The notes below the pieces were generated by a model, which searched no databases, was not told the origin of the DNA, and worked only from the letters and a program-made list of their open reading frames with translations. This document shows, one piece after another, positions 22,176-33,572 of a stretch of 64,000 nt of DNA (its first letter is position 1; every line of letters starts with the position of its first letter). The stretch is taken from contig NW_021163070.1 in NCBI RefSeq assembly GCF_004324835.1, forward strand, positions 154,501 to 218,500, written 5' to 3'. The translations under genes and the position numbers were made by a program. Origin of the DNA: Dendronephthya gigantea. Lineage: Eukaryota; Cnidaria; Anthozoa; Malacalcyonacea; Nephtheidae.

Positions 22176-25100
22176 TTACGCGCAGATCTTGCTTACTGGG
22201 CGGCTGTAGGTTCCTGCAGCGGTTCTGACTTCGACATTTCGAACCAAGTTGTCATCTCCTGGATAGACTTCAACGATCTTTCCTGTGTTCCATTTCTCAC
22301 GCACAGCATTTGGATCAGATACTTTCACAAAGTCATCCACCTTCATGTTTCGTCGTTGCACGTTCCATTTTCTGCGTGGGGCTAGCTGTGGTAGGGACGT
22401 CTCTTGACCATTTCTTCCAGAAGGCATCCACAATTCTCTGACAATACTCGAAGCAATGGCGTGGATTTCAGGTTTCTCTGAACGGACCTTGGGGAACGGC
22501 ATTGGTGGCTCTACCCAGCAGGATGTCATTTGGGCATAGGTAGCTTCCGTCATCGGGGTCGTTTGGCACTCTGCCAATTGGCCTTAGATTTACTAAATTC
22601 GCCGCTTCTAATACGCACTCGTAGAGCTCGAAAGGATCACCAAAGCATCACCAATTGCTTTCTTTAGTGCATTCTTTATGGTTTTTACCATTGCTTCGGT
22701 GCACCTGTTCTGATGTGGAGCCAAAGGCGTAATGAACTTCCACTCAATTTGACGGTCTGCACAAAATTCTTTCAGTTGATTATCGTTCCATCCTTGGATC
22801 ATGAGCTTGAGTTCGTTGTCTGCTCCAACCATTTGCGTGCCGTTGTCGGATAGGAGTAGCTTCGGATATCCATGATATGAGAAGAATCTCCTCAGGACTT
22901 GCAGGAGTTCCATTGCGCTGGCGTCGTTTGCAACTTCACAATGAATTGGTCTGGTATTTAAACATGTGAACACCACACCGTAGTATCTAGCAGTTTTGTT
23001 TCTGCCCACTTTTACTTTAATTGGTCCAAAGTAGTCCATCGATGAGTACAGGAACGCCGGCGTGCACGGTTGTAACCGACAAAGAGGAAGCTTAGCCATT
23101 AGCTGGGTTTCAATCTTGGCTTCAATTCTTCGACATTTCACACATCGTTGTTTGACAACTTTGGCGATCTTGTGTGCTTTTATAATCCAGTACTTTACAC
23201 GAACTTTTGCGACCGTCGCAGGTACGCCAGAATGACAGACGTTGTGGGCGTCACTAACAATGAGGTTGGATAAATACTGGTCATATGGCAAAAGTGCAGG
23301 GCGTCTATTGTCGTACAATACAAGCGTTGCGTCTACTCGACCACCAACTCTCAGAATATCGTTGTTATCTGTGTATGCGGATAATGCTTTGAACTCGCCT
23401 TTTCTCATCCTTGGTAATAAACTTGATTGCATCTGTTTCAACCAATAGTTTTCCGCAGACTCTTTCTCTTGCTGAGTTAGAGGACCTTGCTCGAGCTGAG
23501 AATCTGTTTTATTTCCTGCACACTTAATTCTGCAGTTCTGGATAAATCTTTTGATATAACCTGTGACTCTTACCAGTCATTTCCATTTCGAGAATCTCTT
23601 GACGTCGAGGATAGGTTTGCACACAGCGACAGGGCAAACAATTTTAACTTGTCATCTTTCTCTTTCTACTTCTTTCTTGTCAGGTAAACCGGTTTCAGCA
23701 GGCCATTGCTCTTTTGGTAGCTGTAGAAACTCTGGTCCGTTGAACCATCTGCCATTCACTTCGTCAGCGGGGATACCTTTCGTCAAATCATCGGCTACAT
23801 TTACATCTGTGGGACAGTGAAACCAGTTGGCTGGCTCTGAATTAGATTGAATTTCACTCACTCGGCAGGACACAAAGGGCTTGTACGATCTTGGTTGACC
23901 TTGGATCCAAGCAATCACAACACACGACTGTCCGAGAAGAAGATTATCCGTGCAATCTTCAGTCAGGTTTCTTCGAAGATGGTCTTGGCTAAGCGATTGG
24001 ATAAAACAGCAGATTGCAGTTCAAGTCTAGGAATAGTGCCTTCTTTCAGAGGCGCCACTCGAGATTTGGCAGCAACAAATCTTACACCAAATGCTCCGTT
24101 GTCGAGTTGCCATCTGACATATGCACACGCGCCAAACGCTAACCGAGATGCGTCGCAGAACATAATCAACCATGGATCACTTATGGTGTGAATTGGCGTG
24201 AGACATCGTTCAAACTGAACTTGATTTAATGCCGACATTTCATCAAATAGAGCCATCCATTTACTTCTAATATCTGGTGGGACATGGTCATCCGAACCCA
24301 GACCACGCTGCCATAACTCTTGCATTGCTATCTTTGCCTTTATTAGGACTGCTACTCCGCCTCCGACAGGATCATATATCCCAGACAGCTTGCTTAAGAT
24401 CATACGCTTCGTTAATTTTGGGACAGTTCCTAAGATCTTCTGAGTCTCCGTCTCAGAATCTTGACCGATGACAACTTCTTTTTGTTGTCCTCCGTTCAAC
24501 TGCGCATTCGAGATCCACTCCTTGATGTGGAATCCACCAGCCTCCAGTACTTCATCAATATCGTTCGTTAATTCCTTTGCTGCTTCGACACTGCTTTGAG
24601 AATCACAAATGTCGTTGACCTAGGTGTTGTTCTTGATGGCGTTGGCAGCCTTTGGCTTTGATTCTTCCTTGAGCTTAGCAGTTTTTTTTTAAGGCCACAA
24701 TGGCAATGGTAGGAGAAGGTCGATCTCCAAACATCAAGACTGTCTTGACATACGTATCTGGTTCACGCTCCTTTTCAAGATTCCACCAAAGAAACCGGTT
24801 CACATGTTGGTTAGCGGGTGGGATGGAGATCATGTGGTACATCTTTGCAATATCGCCAGCGACAGCAACAGCGCTTTCACAAAATCGTAATATGACACCG
24901 AACAGTTTATTCAACAAATCCGGACCTTTGTGCCAATAATCATTTAAACAGTGTCCTTTGAACACGCTGCAGAACTGTTGAAAACAATGCGCACTGGAGT
25001 AGACTTCTTCTCTGGTCACACTACCGCATGATGAGCGACGTAATGAACTGGCTTATTACATTCTGCGATTTCCTTCTTGTTTAACTTACGTGCGTTATAA

Positions 25101-25330
25101 TTTTCGGCATGCTCGGGCACTTTAACAAGGCGTCGTTCGGTGCTTTCCAATTTCTTTAGAACTTGAGAATAATTGTTGGGAAGCTGTTCGGGATTCCTTT
25201 TCCACGGATAGTTTATAATCCATCGTTTGTCGACTAGCTCACACGACTCTTCGATCATCTTCAACTCCCGTTGTTCTTGCAATGACATTTTAACCTTTGG
25301 ACACTTACAAGTTGGCGACGACACTCCCAT
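22176..25330 (-). pseudogene. BEL/Pao pol region (fossil)
   Basis: Recognisable RT (HCLNDYWHKGPDLLNKLFGV, AVAGDIAKMYHMI), RNase H (MFCDASRLAFGACAYVRW), integrase zinc-binding segment (CVKCRRIEAK) and core (MDYFGPIKV, LLSDNGTQMVG), and a DUF5641-like end (NMKVDDFVKVSDPNAVREKW). A fossil with several breaks; see the parent element. Confidence 0.85.
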
Positions 25331-26204
25331 TGATTCCGTTTCCCAAAATTCGGTTAAGTCGACAGGAAAAGGCTAGACGAACGTGTAAGACTTGCTTGTT
25401 TTCTTATGCCAACTTCTTCGTCCCAGAACCAAAAATAACCCAACCAAGTGGGCTTTTTCTGGCAGCGAGATTGTTCTTGACTCTGGTTTCACCTGCATGA
25501 AATTGAGGGTAATTTATGCCAATTAACAAATCTACTGGGCCATTTTTCCGTTTTACTGCGCCATCTGGAATACCAAGGGCTCTGGAGAGTACATCAAGGT
25601 TTTGAATATGACTGTTCTCCGATATTTGTTCTATGCCAACAGCTTGTACTACCTGGATTCACTTGCCTTCGCAGTTGTGTACTGGCACTTTATACTGCTT
25701 TGTTGTCAATTCTTCCTCTGCTCCTCCGATCTTGGTAATCACAATACTGATGGGTTTACTTTCTAATGACAACGACTCTGCGTACGAGGTGCGGATCATG
25801 CTAATTTGGGCGCCGCTGTTGAAGAACACGTTTGATCAAACCAGTCACCATGGGCAATATGGTTTTGCTGCCACTTTCTAGTGTAGAATTAACAAGAGGC
25901 GCTGGTCTTTCTTTAATGTTGTTGTTATGTAAAAGCTTGTGATGATACTTCTTGCATGGACTACCTTTCGCATCAGATTGACCACATTCTTTCTTTCGAG
26001 TACAGTTTGCAACCGTGTGATCTTTACCCCTCTTTAAACAAGCGAAACATGCCTTTTGCTCCTTCACAACTTTCCATCTTTCACTGGGGGCATGTCTGGG
26101 AACCGTTTACATTGGTCAACATAATGGTTTTCTTGACAAACATAACATTTCTTGAACCTGGCGTCACCAGTCTTGGGATCCTTTAAGCCAAGCATATTAA
26201 CCTT

Positions 26205-27259
26205 TTATCTTGATGGGACACTTTTTCGAATTGAGGCTCCAGAACGAATTCGTGCTGCCATCTCTTCCATCCATTCAAGTAGGTTCTTCATTGATGGCTC
26301 AAGCCTTTGACTGTTGAGATGCCGAGCCCATACCCGTAGATCATCCATGGTCATTTTTCTTTCAATAAGGGATATGACATCAGTGTTATCTATATCTTGT
26401 TGTCTCTTAACCTCCTTTAATATGTTGAATGACCTTCGTACCAAATTCACCATATCACAGAATCTATCATCTTCACCAGGACTTAGAGCATTGAATTTTT
26501 CTATATCTGATGTGACAGTGTCCGAGACTACTCGTGGATTGCCATAGTTCTGATCGAGGTATTTCCATGCTGTCTTCAGGTCAGAACTTATCCCTTCAAT
26601 TAATTTGGCAGGTTGGGTAATCAAACATGACCGAAGAATTGTAAGTGTGTCCCTTTCAGAATAATGTGATTCCACAGCATGCTGAAAGTCAGACTTAAAA
26701 TGAAATATTGGTGCACATCACCATCAAATTTTGGTAATTTTGGCCTTTCGTGCTTTAATGAAAAAGGGCTTACTGACTTCTCATTTTCGGGTGTGTTACT
26801 TTGTTCTTCCACAGGTATGACATCACTTCCAGACAACTCACCCAAACTTTGGATTGCTTGACTCTCATCGTTTACAACTCTAGGCTCACTTGCATTTCCA
26901 CCGTCCGCATTACTCTTTACATCATCAACTTTGGGCTGTTCCACAACAACACTATCTTCTTTATTCTTGGCATTGGCGCTTACATAATCATTAAACATCA
27001 CAGAACAACTTATGTACTCACGACTGCAGGCTTGCATCCATTCTTCAGCTTCACCAAAATCTTTATCATTCAACAACATTGTAAATTCGTCATGTTTGAC
27101 TTCTAGGGACTCATATGCACTCTTTAGACTTTTAAATACATCACTAACTTCGTTCACTGGTCTACTTTGACCTATCAGCTCCTTCAAACCATTAACAGCC
27201 CTAGTCAATGTACCTTTCGCTGCTTGTCGCACATTTTTCGCTTTGTCCAAACCTTCCAT
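26205..27259 (-). pseudogene. BEL/Pao gag-like region (fossil)
   Basis: A helical N-terminus (AKNVRQAAKGTLTRAVNGLK), an acidic linker, then a gag core with the sequence PKLPKFDGDV and a later segment AWKYLDQNYGNPRVVSDTV, as in other BEL/Pao gags. Part of the broken element at 21743-27686. Confidence 0.8.
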
Positions 27260-27319
27260 CGATCACACAACTTCAACCACAATCAGCAAGTCATATAGAC
27301 ACCATAGATTTTCAGATAA

Positions 27320-27686
27320 TGGACCCATGTGGAATGAAGCCCAACATACGGCGAATATATTAGACAGGAAACGCTTGGAATTTCAGTATTTTAATATAAT
27401 GTCACACACAATCTGAAACTAAGATGCAGATTATACGATAAATTTATAAGTAAAATATGCGAAATAAACGTTTAAATTATAGTAAAGTTGACTTACATCT
27501 GTTCCAAGCAAAGTTTTCTGTTCGTAAACATAAATAATTAATAAACCATATAAACATAAAATAACATAAACCTTCGAAATTGTTTTAGTGCTTTTTGTTT
27601 AATCCACATGGTTCCCATGAAACCTTTCGGCATGTTAATCCCTTTAATTAAACAACATGAAGTACACAGCTATTTACATCAAAACA
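27320..27686 (-). repeat. 5' LTR of the broken BEL/Pao element
   Basis: Partner LTR, followed by GATAC. Confidence 0.92.
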
Positions 27687-28440
27687 GATACAGCTCTGCA
27701 TTTGTATACTGTACAATAGCTTTACTGTACAATGGCAATCCTGGTTTTAAGATGCTTCCTTTTTTAAACTTACCCGGCCTTTAACTGCAGAAATATCCTG
27801 CTAGGCTTTTATAAATGCAGACTTCGATGATACAGGCATTCACATTTTGAAGGTTTTCCATAGCTACATAATTATTCTTTTAATAAGGATAATGAAGCCT
27901 GCCAAGAACTACCAATTAATTATGTTATGGGGGCTGCTATAAAACAATTATGAACTAAACCAAGTCTCTTGACAATTAGAAAGCAGTCTCATTGAAAACC
28001 TAAGGTACATTAGGTGCTATACTGACTCACTAGGCCCATGGTTGAATTTGTAGAAATCAGAATAATGCTGTTATTATAGCAAATACCATTTACCATAATC
28101 ATTCCTTCTCTTGACACACTTTCTGTAGGTTTCAGATAATGATAAAAACCATTAAGCCATTCTTGCCTATCATGCATGGAGTTAAGTAACTTCAGCTGTT
28201 TCATTACCACATGCCATACGTATTAATTCATCCTCAGGAATGACACAGGAGTTAAGAAGAGATGAGAACAGGTTATCTCTTCAATTTTTCCAGTTTGCAT
28301 CACTAGATGTGGTTCTCTTTCGCCACTGAGACATGGGTTCTGGTTCCTGGGACTCTCTGTACATTTCACTACATATTTCGTCACAATCATCAAGAATTCT
28401 AGCCAGTTGTCCTGAAATTTCATCAATAAAATTGGGAATA

Positions 28441-30056
28441 TTTTAAATGTTGATGAATGCAGAAATGTGACTTAACCATCTAGGCTAACATGCAGAAAAA
28501 GGTGGATACCAGATAATAATATGTATCATACAATCCACAAATAAGAAAGTTAAGGCAAATTCAGGGCCATTGCTTGTACTGGCAGATAGTAGTCTTATAA
28601 ACTTATCAAATTGCAGTATCTTCCACTGACAATTTAAATGATGTAATGCTAGACAAAGTAAGGTATGAGAGTAGGTACATTCATGCCTATTGCTAGATAA
28701 TGGATAAACACCTTGATAATTTATTTCTTTGTTAGAGGGTTCCACTACTGTGGGTGATGGTAAGTCATCCATATCATCTGCCATGCTGGTGCTTTCCACA
28801 ACAGCTTTCATCCAACTTGATCCTTTCAAAATAATTAAAAATTCTCCATGCTACTGTGCCTTTAATTAAATTAGCAAACATGCACTTTTTCAATCAAGTC
28901 ACAAAATAGCTTCCAAACCATTCAGCAACAAAATATGACAAGTGAAAAGCTGATTAACCCTTCAGGAGGCTCCAGCACTCTTCCCTTGAAGTTTGTTCTC
29001 CCCTTGACGAGTAAAATTGTCTGGCGTTACACAATTTAGAGTAAATACTAAAGTACGGCACATTTGGACACAATGCGGCTCAGTGGGTTAATATATACAT
29101 ACAAAAAGGTTAAAAAGGTAATATACATACATAGTATTCAGTATTGCAATGTTTGTATGGCAATTTGAGGTTCATACAGCATATATCTAGATTTCTTATC
29201 AAGTATTTAATAATTTTAAAGTGCAAACATTGCTTATTACTTAATTACCAATTTTTTCATAAAATGCAGTGTTGTTTCACTGTAACCAAAAATGTTTCTT
29301 TCAACAAAACACATTCATCAAAATTATATGTCTCCCAAAAAATTGTTTTCTAAAATCAGTGCAGTAAACCAATCTGAATATACTGGTAATTTTTAAAAAG
29401 CTAGGGTTAAATAGTATATAGGGAAAATACTTTCCGATATAATGTTTTTATATAACTAGCTATAGGCCTGAGACTTCCTACCAAGTGAATTAAAGAATGA
29501 GACTCATTAATAATGCCAAGATTTTATAAAATTGATGATTGATTAAAAATGTATTATATATACATATATATATAATATTATTGAAAATAATATTATTCAA
29601 ATAGTATTGAAACCATTATATATATATATAATATTATTGAAAATAATATTATTCAAATAGTATTGAAACCATTATCACAATGCTTTTGCTTAAATGGATT
29701 ATATTAAAAGTTACATTAGCAGCATTTTCTATGAAATTAAAAAGGTGTTTGCCACTTTGAATGCTTCAATATTTTTAATGAGAGAGATGTTCTCTCCACG
29801 ACAGTCAAAGAGTCTATGAGGTAGCGCGTGGAATTATTTGCATTTGAACCCATGATGCTTTGCAGCCCGCTTGTCCAACCTCATCTGGATTATCGATATT
29901 CAAACTATCTCGCCGCTTTTCAGCCACAATATCACCCATTGAAACCAGGACAGTTTAATTTCGTAGCTTACCCAATTAACGTGTTTTAAATCATCAACAA
30001 TTGTTATTCGAAATAAAATTTTAAAGTGCTGCTTCTTCCACCATTACAAAACAAAC
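28441..30056. other. AT-rich stretch, possible KDZ 5' end and intergenic DNA
   Basis: 28720-28829 holds a minus-strand segment (VESTSMADDMDDLPSPTVVE) that could be the start of the KDZ protein. This is weak, because nothing links it by splice sites to the next piece. Otherwise only simple-sequence DNA and the 56-bp duplication listed separately. Confidence 0.35.
29564..29675. repeat. Tandem duplication, 56-bp unit with internal hairpin
   Basis: Two adjacent copies of a 56-bp unit that begins with a TA run and ends AGTATTGAAACCATTA. Each unit holds an AATAATATTATT-type palindrome able to form a hairpin. The copies are near identical. Confidence 0.8.
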
Positions 30057-30208
30057 AGGGGCGCCGGAATATCGATAATAACGAGGGCAGATATTCATAT
30101 ATTTGTGTTCGCAGATCGTAAAAACAATCGATTTCAAAAGGAGTTAATAATGCAGAACACAAATATATGAATATCTGCCCCTGTTATTATAAATATTCCG
30201 GCACCCCT
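30057..30208. mobile_element. Foldback MITE, about 150 bp
   Basis: Left arm (30057-30110) starts GGGGCGCCGGAATAT. The right arm (30156-30208) is its reverse complement with a few changes and ends ATTCCGGCACCCCT. The arms are about 52 bp with a loop of about 45 bp. No coding sequence; target duplication not clear. Confidence 0.8.
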
Positions 30209-30679
30209 GGAAACAAGGCGCACGGTCAAAAACCTCTTGTGGTTTTGCCATTAGAAAATGAATTAATTATAAAATAATAACTATGAATAATTAAGATGAT
30301 CACCTATGAATAATTAGCATGATCATTTTTGAATAATTTTGCCTCATTAAAAAATTATCTCATTATTATGCACATAAAAGGGTGTATTAAGCCCATGATA
30401 TTACTACTCTCACAGTTTTTAGGTAAATATTACCCACTTTTTTTTACCACACCGACTTGGGTAATATTTACTCCAATATGTGGTAATTTTTACCCCTTGA
30501 AATTTGCTATGAAGGGTACGTGTTTACTTTGTTTATTTCCTATTTGTTTTGCGTAAGGATGAGCTGTATTTGTATAATTTTCAGCTTTGTATGCCGTTTA
30601 TTTGTTTAATTTTCAGCTTTGTATAATTTTCAGCTTTTTATGCGAAAGCATAAACCAACATTGAAGGGCTATTACATTA

Positions 30680-31198
30680 TTAAAGTGCCTATATCACTTG
30701 TGGGATCTTTACGGATTTGAATAGAGCTTGAAAAATTAGTTTATAAGTTCTACAACCTTTTTTGGTATAATTAAATAGTTTCGAAAATACATCGGTTTAG
30801 GGGGGACTGGGACTCAGGAATGATTTGCAAACACGCCGTCTTTTAAAATGTAAACATGAAAAGTTTCACTGGCGATATAGTTTGCGCTTTTGAAGAAAAA
30901 AATGCGGGAACGGTGCGTTGTGTATGGCTGTAGCAACTGGGTGAGTTTTTCTCAAAATATTTTACGTTATCGGAAGATCAAAGTAAAATTACAATTGATT
31001 ATATTATGTTTGACAAGAACTTGGTTCCTGAGTCCCAGGCCCCTGAGCACGACGGAAATTTAGGCAAATCATCATGTGTAGATGTAAATATTTCCAAAAC
31101 TATTTAACTATATCAAAAAGGGTTGTAGAACTTATAAACTAATTTTTCAAGCTCTATTCAAATCTGTAAAGATCCCACAAGTGACATAGGCACTTTAA
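30680..31198 (+). mobile_element. Terminal-inverted-repeat element with a THAP-type first exon
   Basis: Arms of at least 110 bp: 30680-30790 starts TTAAAGTGCCTATATCACTT, and 31088-31198 is its reverse complement with scattered mismatches. A second matching pair lies further in (ACTGGGACTCAGGA near 30808 and TCCTGAGTCCCAG near 31026). Between them is a short plus-strand exon with THAP zinc-finger residues, listed separately. The plan suggests a non-autonomous derivative of a P-element-like (THAP transposase) transposon keeping both ends and the first exon. No target duplication was settled. Confidence 0.65.
30902..30940 (+). CDS. THAP-domain first exon (13 codons), orphan
   Basis: ATG followed by RERCVVYGCSNW, then a strong GTGAGT donor. 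The C-x4-C spacing after an initial Met is the start of the THAP (C2CH) DNA-binding finger, and THAP genes commonly place an intron about here. No downstream THAP exon (the second Cys, His, AVPTIF box) is visible before the right arm of the enclosing element. Too short to stand alone; the claim rests on the motif, the donor and the position inside inverted repeats. Confidence 0.45.
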
Positions 31199-31433
31199 CT
31201 TTAAAAAGTTTTTGAAAATGTAATTTGAATTTTGATATCACAAATACACACTGTAAGTATAAAACGTTTAGCCGTCGACTGCAGTTTTAACAGAATAAAC
31301 TTGAGTAACAGAATAATTTTAGTTTTTTTCTTTGTCTGAAACCATTTCATATTTGCTGCCATAGCATAATGCATCAAAATTGAATGGCCATTGTTTACAT
31401 TATAGCTTTATGATTATTTTTGTGAAGATCCAG

Positions 31434-31533
31434 CTAAATTTTTAGAAGTCACAGAGGAACGTGTTTAAAAGGTTAACTCTAGTAAGGCCTGTGGGCCAGA
31501 CCAAATACCTAACTGGCTCTTGAAGGAATATTA
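31434..31533 (+). pseudogene. LINE reverse-transcriptase scrap (CR1/L2-like)
   Basis: Reads VNSSKACGPDQIPNWLLKEY before a stop; KAxGPDxIPNxLLKE is an N-terminal RT motif of CR1/Jockey-like LINEs. About 30 codons, cut off on both sides, with one in-frame stop upstream. Confidence 0.7.
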
Positions 31534-31544
31534 TTAATATTGTT

Positions 31545-32180
31545 GTGTGCGAAGATGTTCTTTATTGAGAAATATATTGAGAAAATTCTTGTACATTAAT
31601 ATAAAGAACCCGTGTTAAAATAATGTCAACATGTCAGTCCTCTCGCTTGAGTTCACGGAGCTCTCTCAAGCCCATAAGTTTTCTTGCTTTTCTCATCATG
31701 CTGACGGTACTTCTTGTGGTCAATGGTCACTGATGTTGAGGTGAGGAATGAAAGTTTGTCTTAAATCCTGCGTCCAAACATGACGTCTGCCGGTGGCTGT
31801 CCAGTAACCGTGTGAGGAGTGGTATGGTACACCTGTAGCCAGTCATTGATAGCTTTCCTCCAGTCACGGGATTCGGCGACTGCCGTCTTAACTACTTTGT
31901 TGATGCTGCAGTTTAGCCTTTCTGCTTCTCCCTTGGCGCGCGGGTAACGAGGGGTTATCTTTCGGTGTTTGATTACGAATTCTCCCATGAGGTTGGCGAA
32001 TTGGGAGGAGCAGAAGGTTTTGACATTGTCCGTCCGTGACTATCTCTTGGGGGAACCCGTACCGTGCGAATATGCGTCGAAGAGGTGGTTCCAGTGCCGT
32101 TGCTGTGATGTTTTTCATGATCTCTATCTCCGGGTACCGACTAATAATAGTCCACCAAGACGAGTAGATTTTCTCTGACC
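31545..32180 (-). mobile_element. Gypsy LTR-retrotransposon scrap: integrase region and possible LTR piece
   Basis: The minus strand carries an integrase core (IISRYPEIEIMKNITATALE, ARYGFPQEIVTDGQ) and its continuation (ITPRYPRAKGEAERLNCSIN, WLQVYHTTPHTVTGQPPADV) from a Mag/Mdg-like Gypsy element. A TGTTGTGTG start near 31545 could be the edge of an LTR. Only the 3' end remains; a fossil with about two breaks in what is left. Confidence 0.75.
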
Positions 32181-32199
32181 TGCAACAGAAGTAAAAAAA

Positions 32200-33237
32200 T
32201 GTAGAACAAGAAAAGGACAGTATAATCACCGCCATGCGTCTGCTAATTGCTGAAACTAATAACGTAGTAGAAAACAATGTCATTGAACAAAAATCGTGTA
32301 ATGAAGTGGATGAGTGCCCCCAGACAAAAGAGATCTTAAACCCGAATATTAAATTAAAGAATAAATTTTCGGTCCTGGAAAACGAGCAGGCAGACGACTG
32401 CGAATCAACCACAATATCAAACCAGAAAACTGAGAAAGATCAAGTACAACAAAATACAAAAAGGAAATCTAAGACAAAGAAAAAGATAGCTAAAGACGGT
32501 GTATCACCTAAACCGCAGGAAGTAGATCAGGAAAAAGATGAACAACAAGAAAAACAGCCTCAACACAAAGGAAAACTGATGTTGTGGCAGGAGATTCTAT
32601 AATAAAATACGCGAAGCGATGGGAACTATCTAGTACCGAGCAAAATTTCACAGTCCTTTTCAGGAGCCACCGTAGAGGATATGAATGACTTTCTCAGGCC
32701 AACAATTCGAAGGCAACCTGACAAATTGATTATACATGTTGGCACAAATAATTTACGAAGTTTAACGCCGCAGAATATCGCTGACGAAGTTACTAAAGTG
32801 TCACACCAGTTCAAAAAAAACAATCGAAAAAAATAAAAGTCATTATTATTTCATCTTTGATCACCAGAAGTGACAATCCCGAATTTGCAAATAAGGTAAA
32901 ATTGTAATGTTGTTTTGAAATTGTGTGTGTAGAGAGCAATTGGTCGTTCGTAGATAATAGTAAGATAAATAGTTTATGAGAACAATTGGTCGTTCCTAGA
33001 TGAAATTCGCCTGTTACTACATAATAAAAATTGTATATCTTGGCACTAAATGAAACCTGTCTTGACTCCTTTATTTCGGACGACCTTATGAGTATTGAGG
33101 GTGACAATATACAGCGTAATGGCGGGGGAGTATGTATATATATCAGGTGTCACGTAAACTACGAAAACCGAACTGATATCGCTAATCTCGCTGACCTTGC
33201 GCGACGCTCATGTTATCTGAACAGTCTTATATTATGA
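32200..33237 (+). pseudogene. LINE 5' part: ORF1 with esterase-like domain and start of endonuclease (CR1-like)
   Basis: An open frame at 32234-32602 is Lys/Glu/Gln-rich and leads, in other frames, into VAGDSIIKYAKRWELSS and DKLIIHVGTNNLRSLTPQNI, the SGNH-esterase-like ORF1 domain (GDSI and HVGTNNL blocks) of CR1-type LINEs. From 33031 it reads LALNETCLDSFISDDLMSIE and GGGVCIYIRCHVNYENRTDI, an apurinic-endonuclease N-terminus (NET and GGGVxIY). ORF1 binds RNA; the endonuclease nicks target DNA. Several frameshifts between blocks and no RT downstream: a dead, truncated copy. Confidence 0.82.
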
Positions 33238-33572
33238 CAAGGTAGGCAACTCTCACACCAAATAAGCTAAAAACGCACAACGGTTAAGTCGAACACCTTC
33301 ACAAAACCGCAAATATTTCATAAAAATATGGCAAATAAGAAAAAAAAAGTACAACACAATAAACTTGAATAATTTTACTACATTTATACTATATTTTTAG
33401 CATTCAAATGTATTCCTATGCATGTATAAAATGTGAATGTTTTTTAAGTTTGTGGCAAATATATTTAAAAACCAATGCTGGGGACACCTTGCCTATACCT
33501 TCATCATATTTTTAAATTGAAAATAGAAAGCTGATTGGCTCTTTTTAAACGACAGCACATCTTAGATAAACA
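33238..33572. other. AT-rich non-coding stretch
   Basis: No gene recognised. It separates the LINE scrap from the MULE remnant. Confidence 0.4.

Larger units (their letters stand above)
21743..27686 (-). mobile_element. BEL/Pao LTR retrotransposon, broken copy
   Basis: LTRs of about 365-367 bp (21743-22107 and 27320-27686) begin TGGACC, end CATCAAAACA and are about 96% identical with small length differences. They are flanked by the 5-bp duplication GATAC (21738-21742 and 27687-27691). It reads on the minus strand. Domains are present in BEL order: gag-like (about 27259-26205), zinc-knuckle/protease (about 26067-25500), RT (about 25330-24675), RNase H (about 24499-23650), integrase core (23441-22608) and C-terminal DUF5641-like end (22577-22176). 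It is broken, with roughly eight breaks. Older than the other two-LTR elements here and nested in the KDZ gene remnant. Confidence 0.92.
14175..28440 (-). pseudogene. KDZ-superfamily DNA transposase gene (CxC-type), multi-exon, decayed, with two LTR elements nested in it
   Basis: Minus-strand pieces in the correct order for a KDZ transposase. N-terminus at 28440-28010: SCVIPEDELIRMACGNETAE, then HDRQEWLNGFYHYLKPTES. 21385-21295: CPPCSISQHPAHVDGNQKLY. 21053-20965: GDLFIKNNTDVDMQIAEVYS, ending at GTATTG. 20620-20290: CRHSIAQAAVNMFRGEIYGY, HVKFLWQDVICLYWP and PALSVMHGKSHSWNC. 20155-20035: DGAANGTGEEAEQVNSYISR then LGSTTKRMLAADG. 19559-19434: a helical piece (YILEWKSTVQNFAR) ending at GTTAGT. A last coiled-coil exon from about 19090 continues across the Gypsy insertion to a GTAAGT donor at 14174. 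These are the hallmark KDZ blocks (CRHxxxQxAxNMFxGE, HAKxHxW, GTGEExEQxNS). A TGG has become TAG in the conserved WGGR(W)Q block, and there are further stops and frame changes at the N-terminus, so the copy is dead. Start codon and TIRs not found. Confidence 0.78.

Noticed and set aside
27328-27335. LTR start at TGTGGAATG for the broken BEL element
   Set aside because: Starting there gives no target duplication. Moving 8 bp out to TGGACC, shared by both LTRs, gives a clean GATAC duplication.
29561-29676. CRISPR-like repeat array
   Set aside because: Only two adjacent copies with no spacers; a simple tandem duplication in a eukaryotic context.
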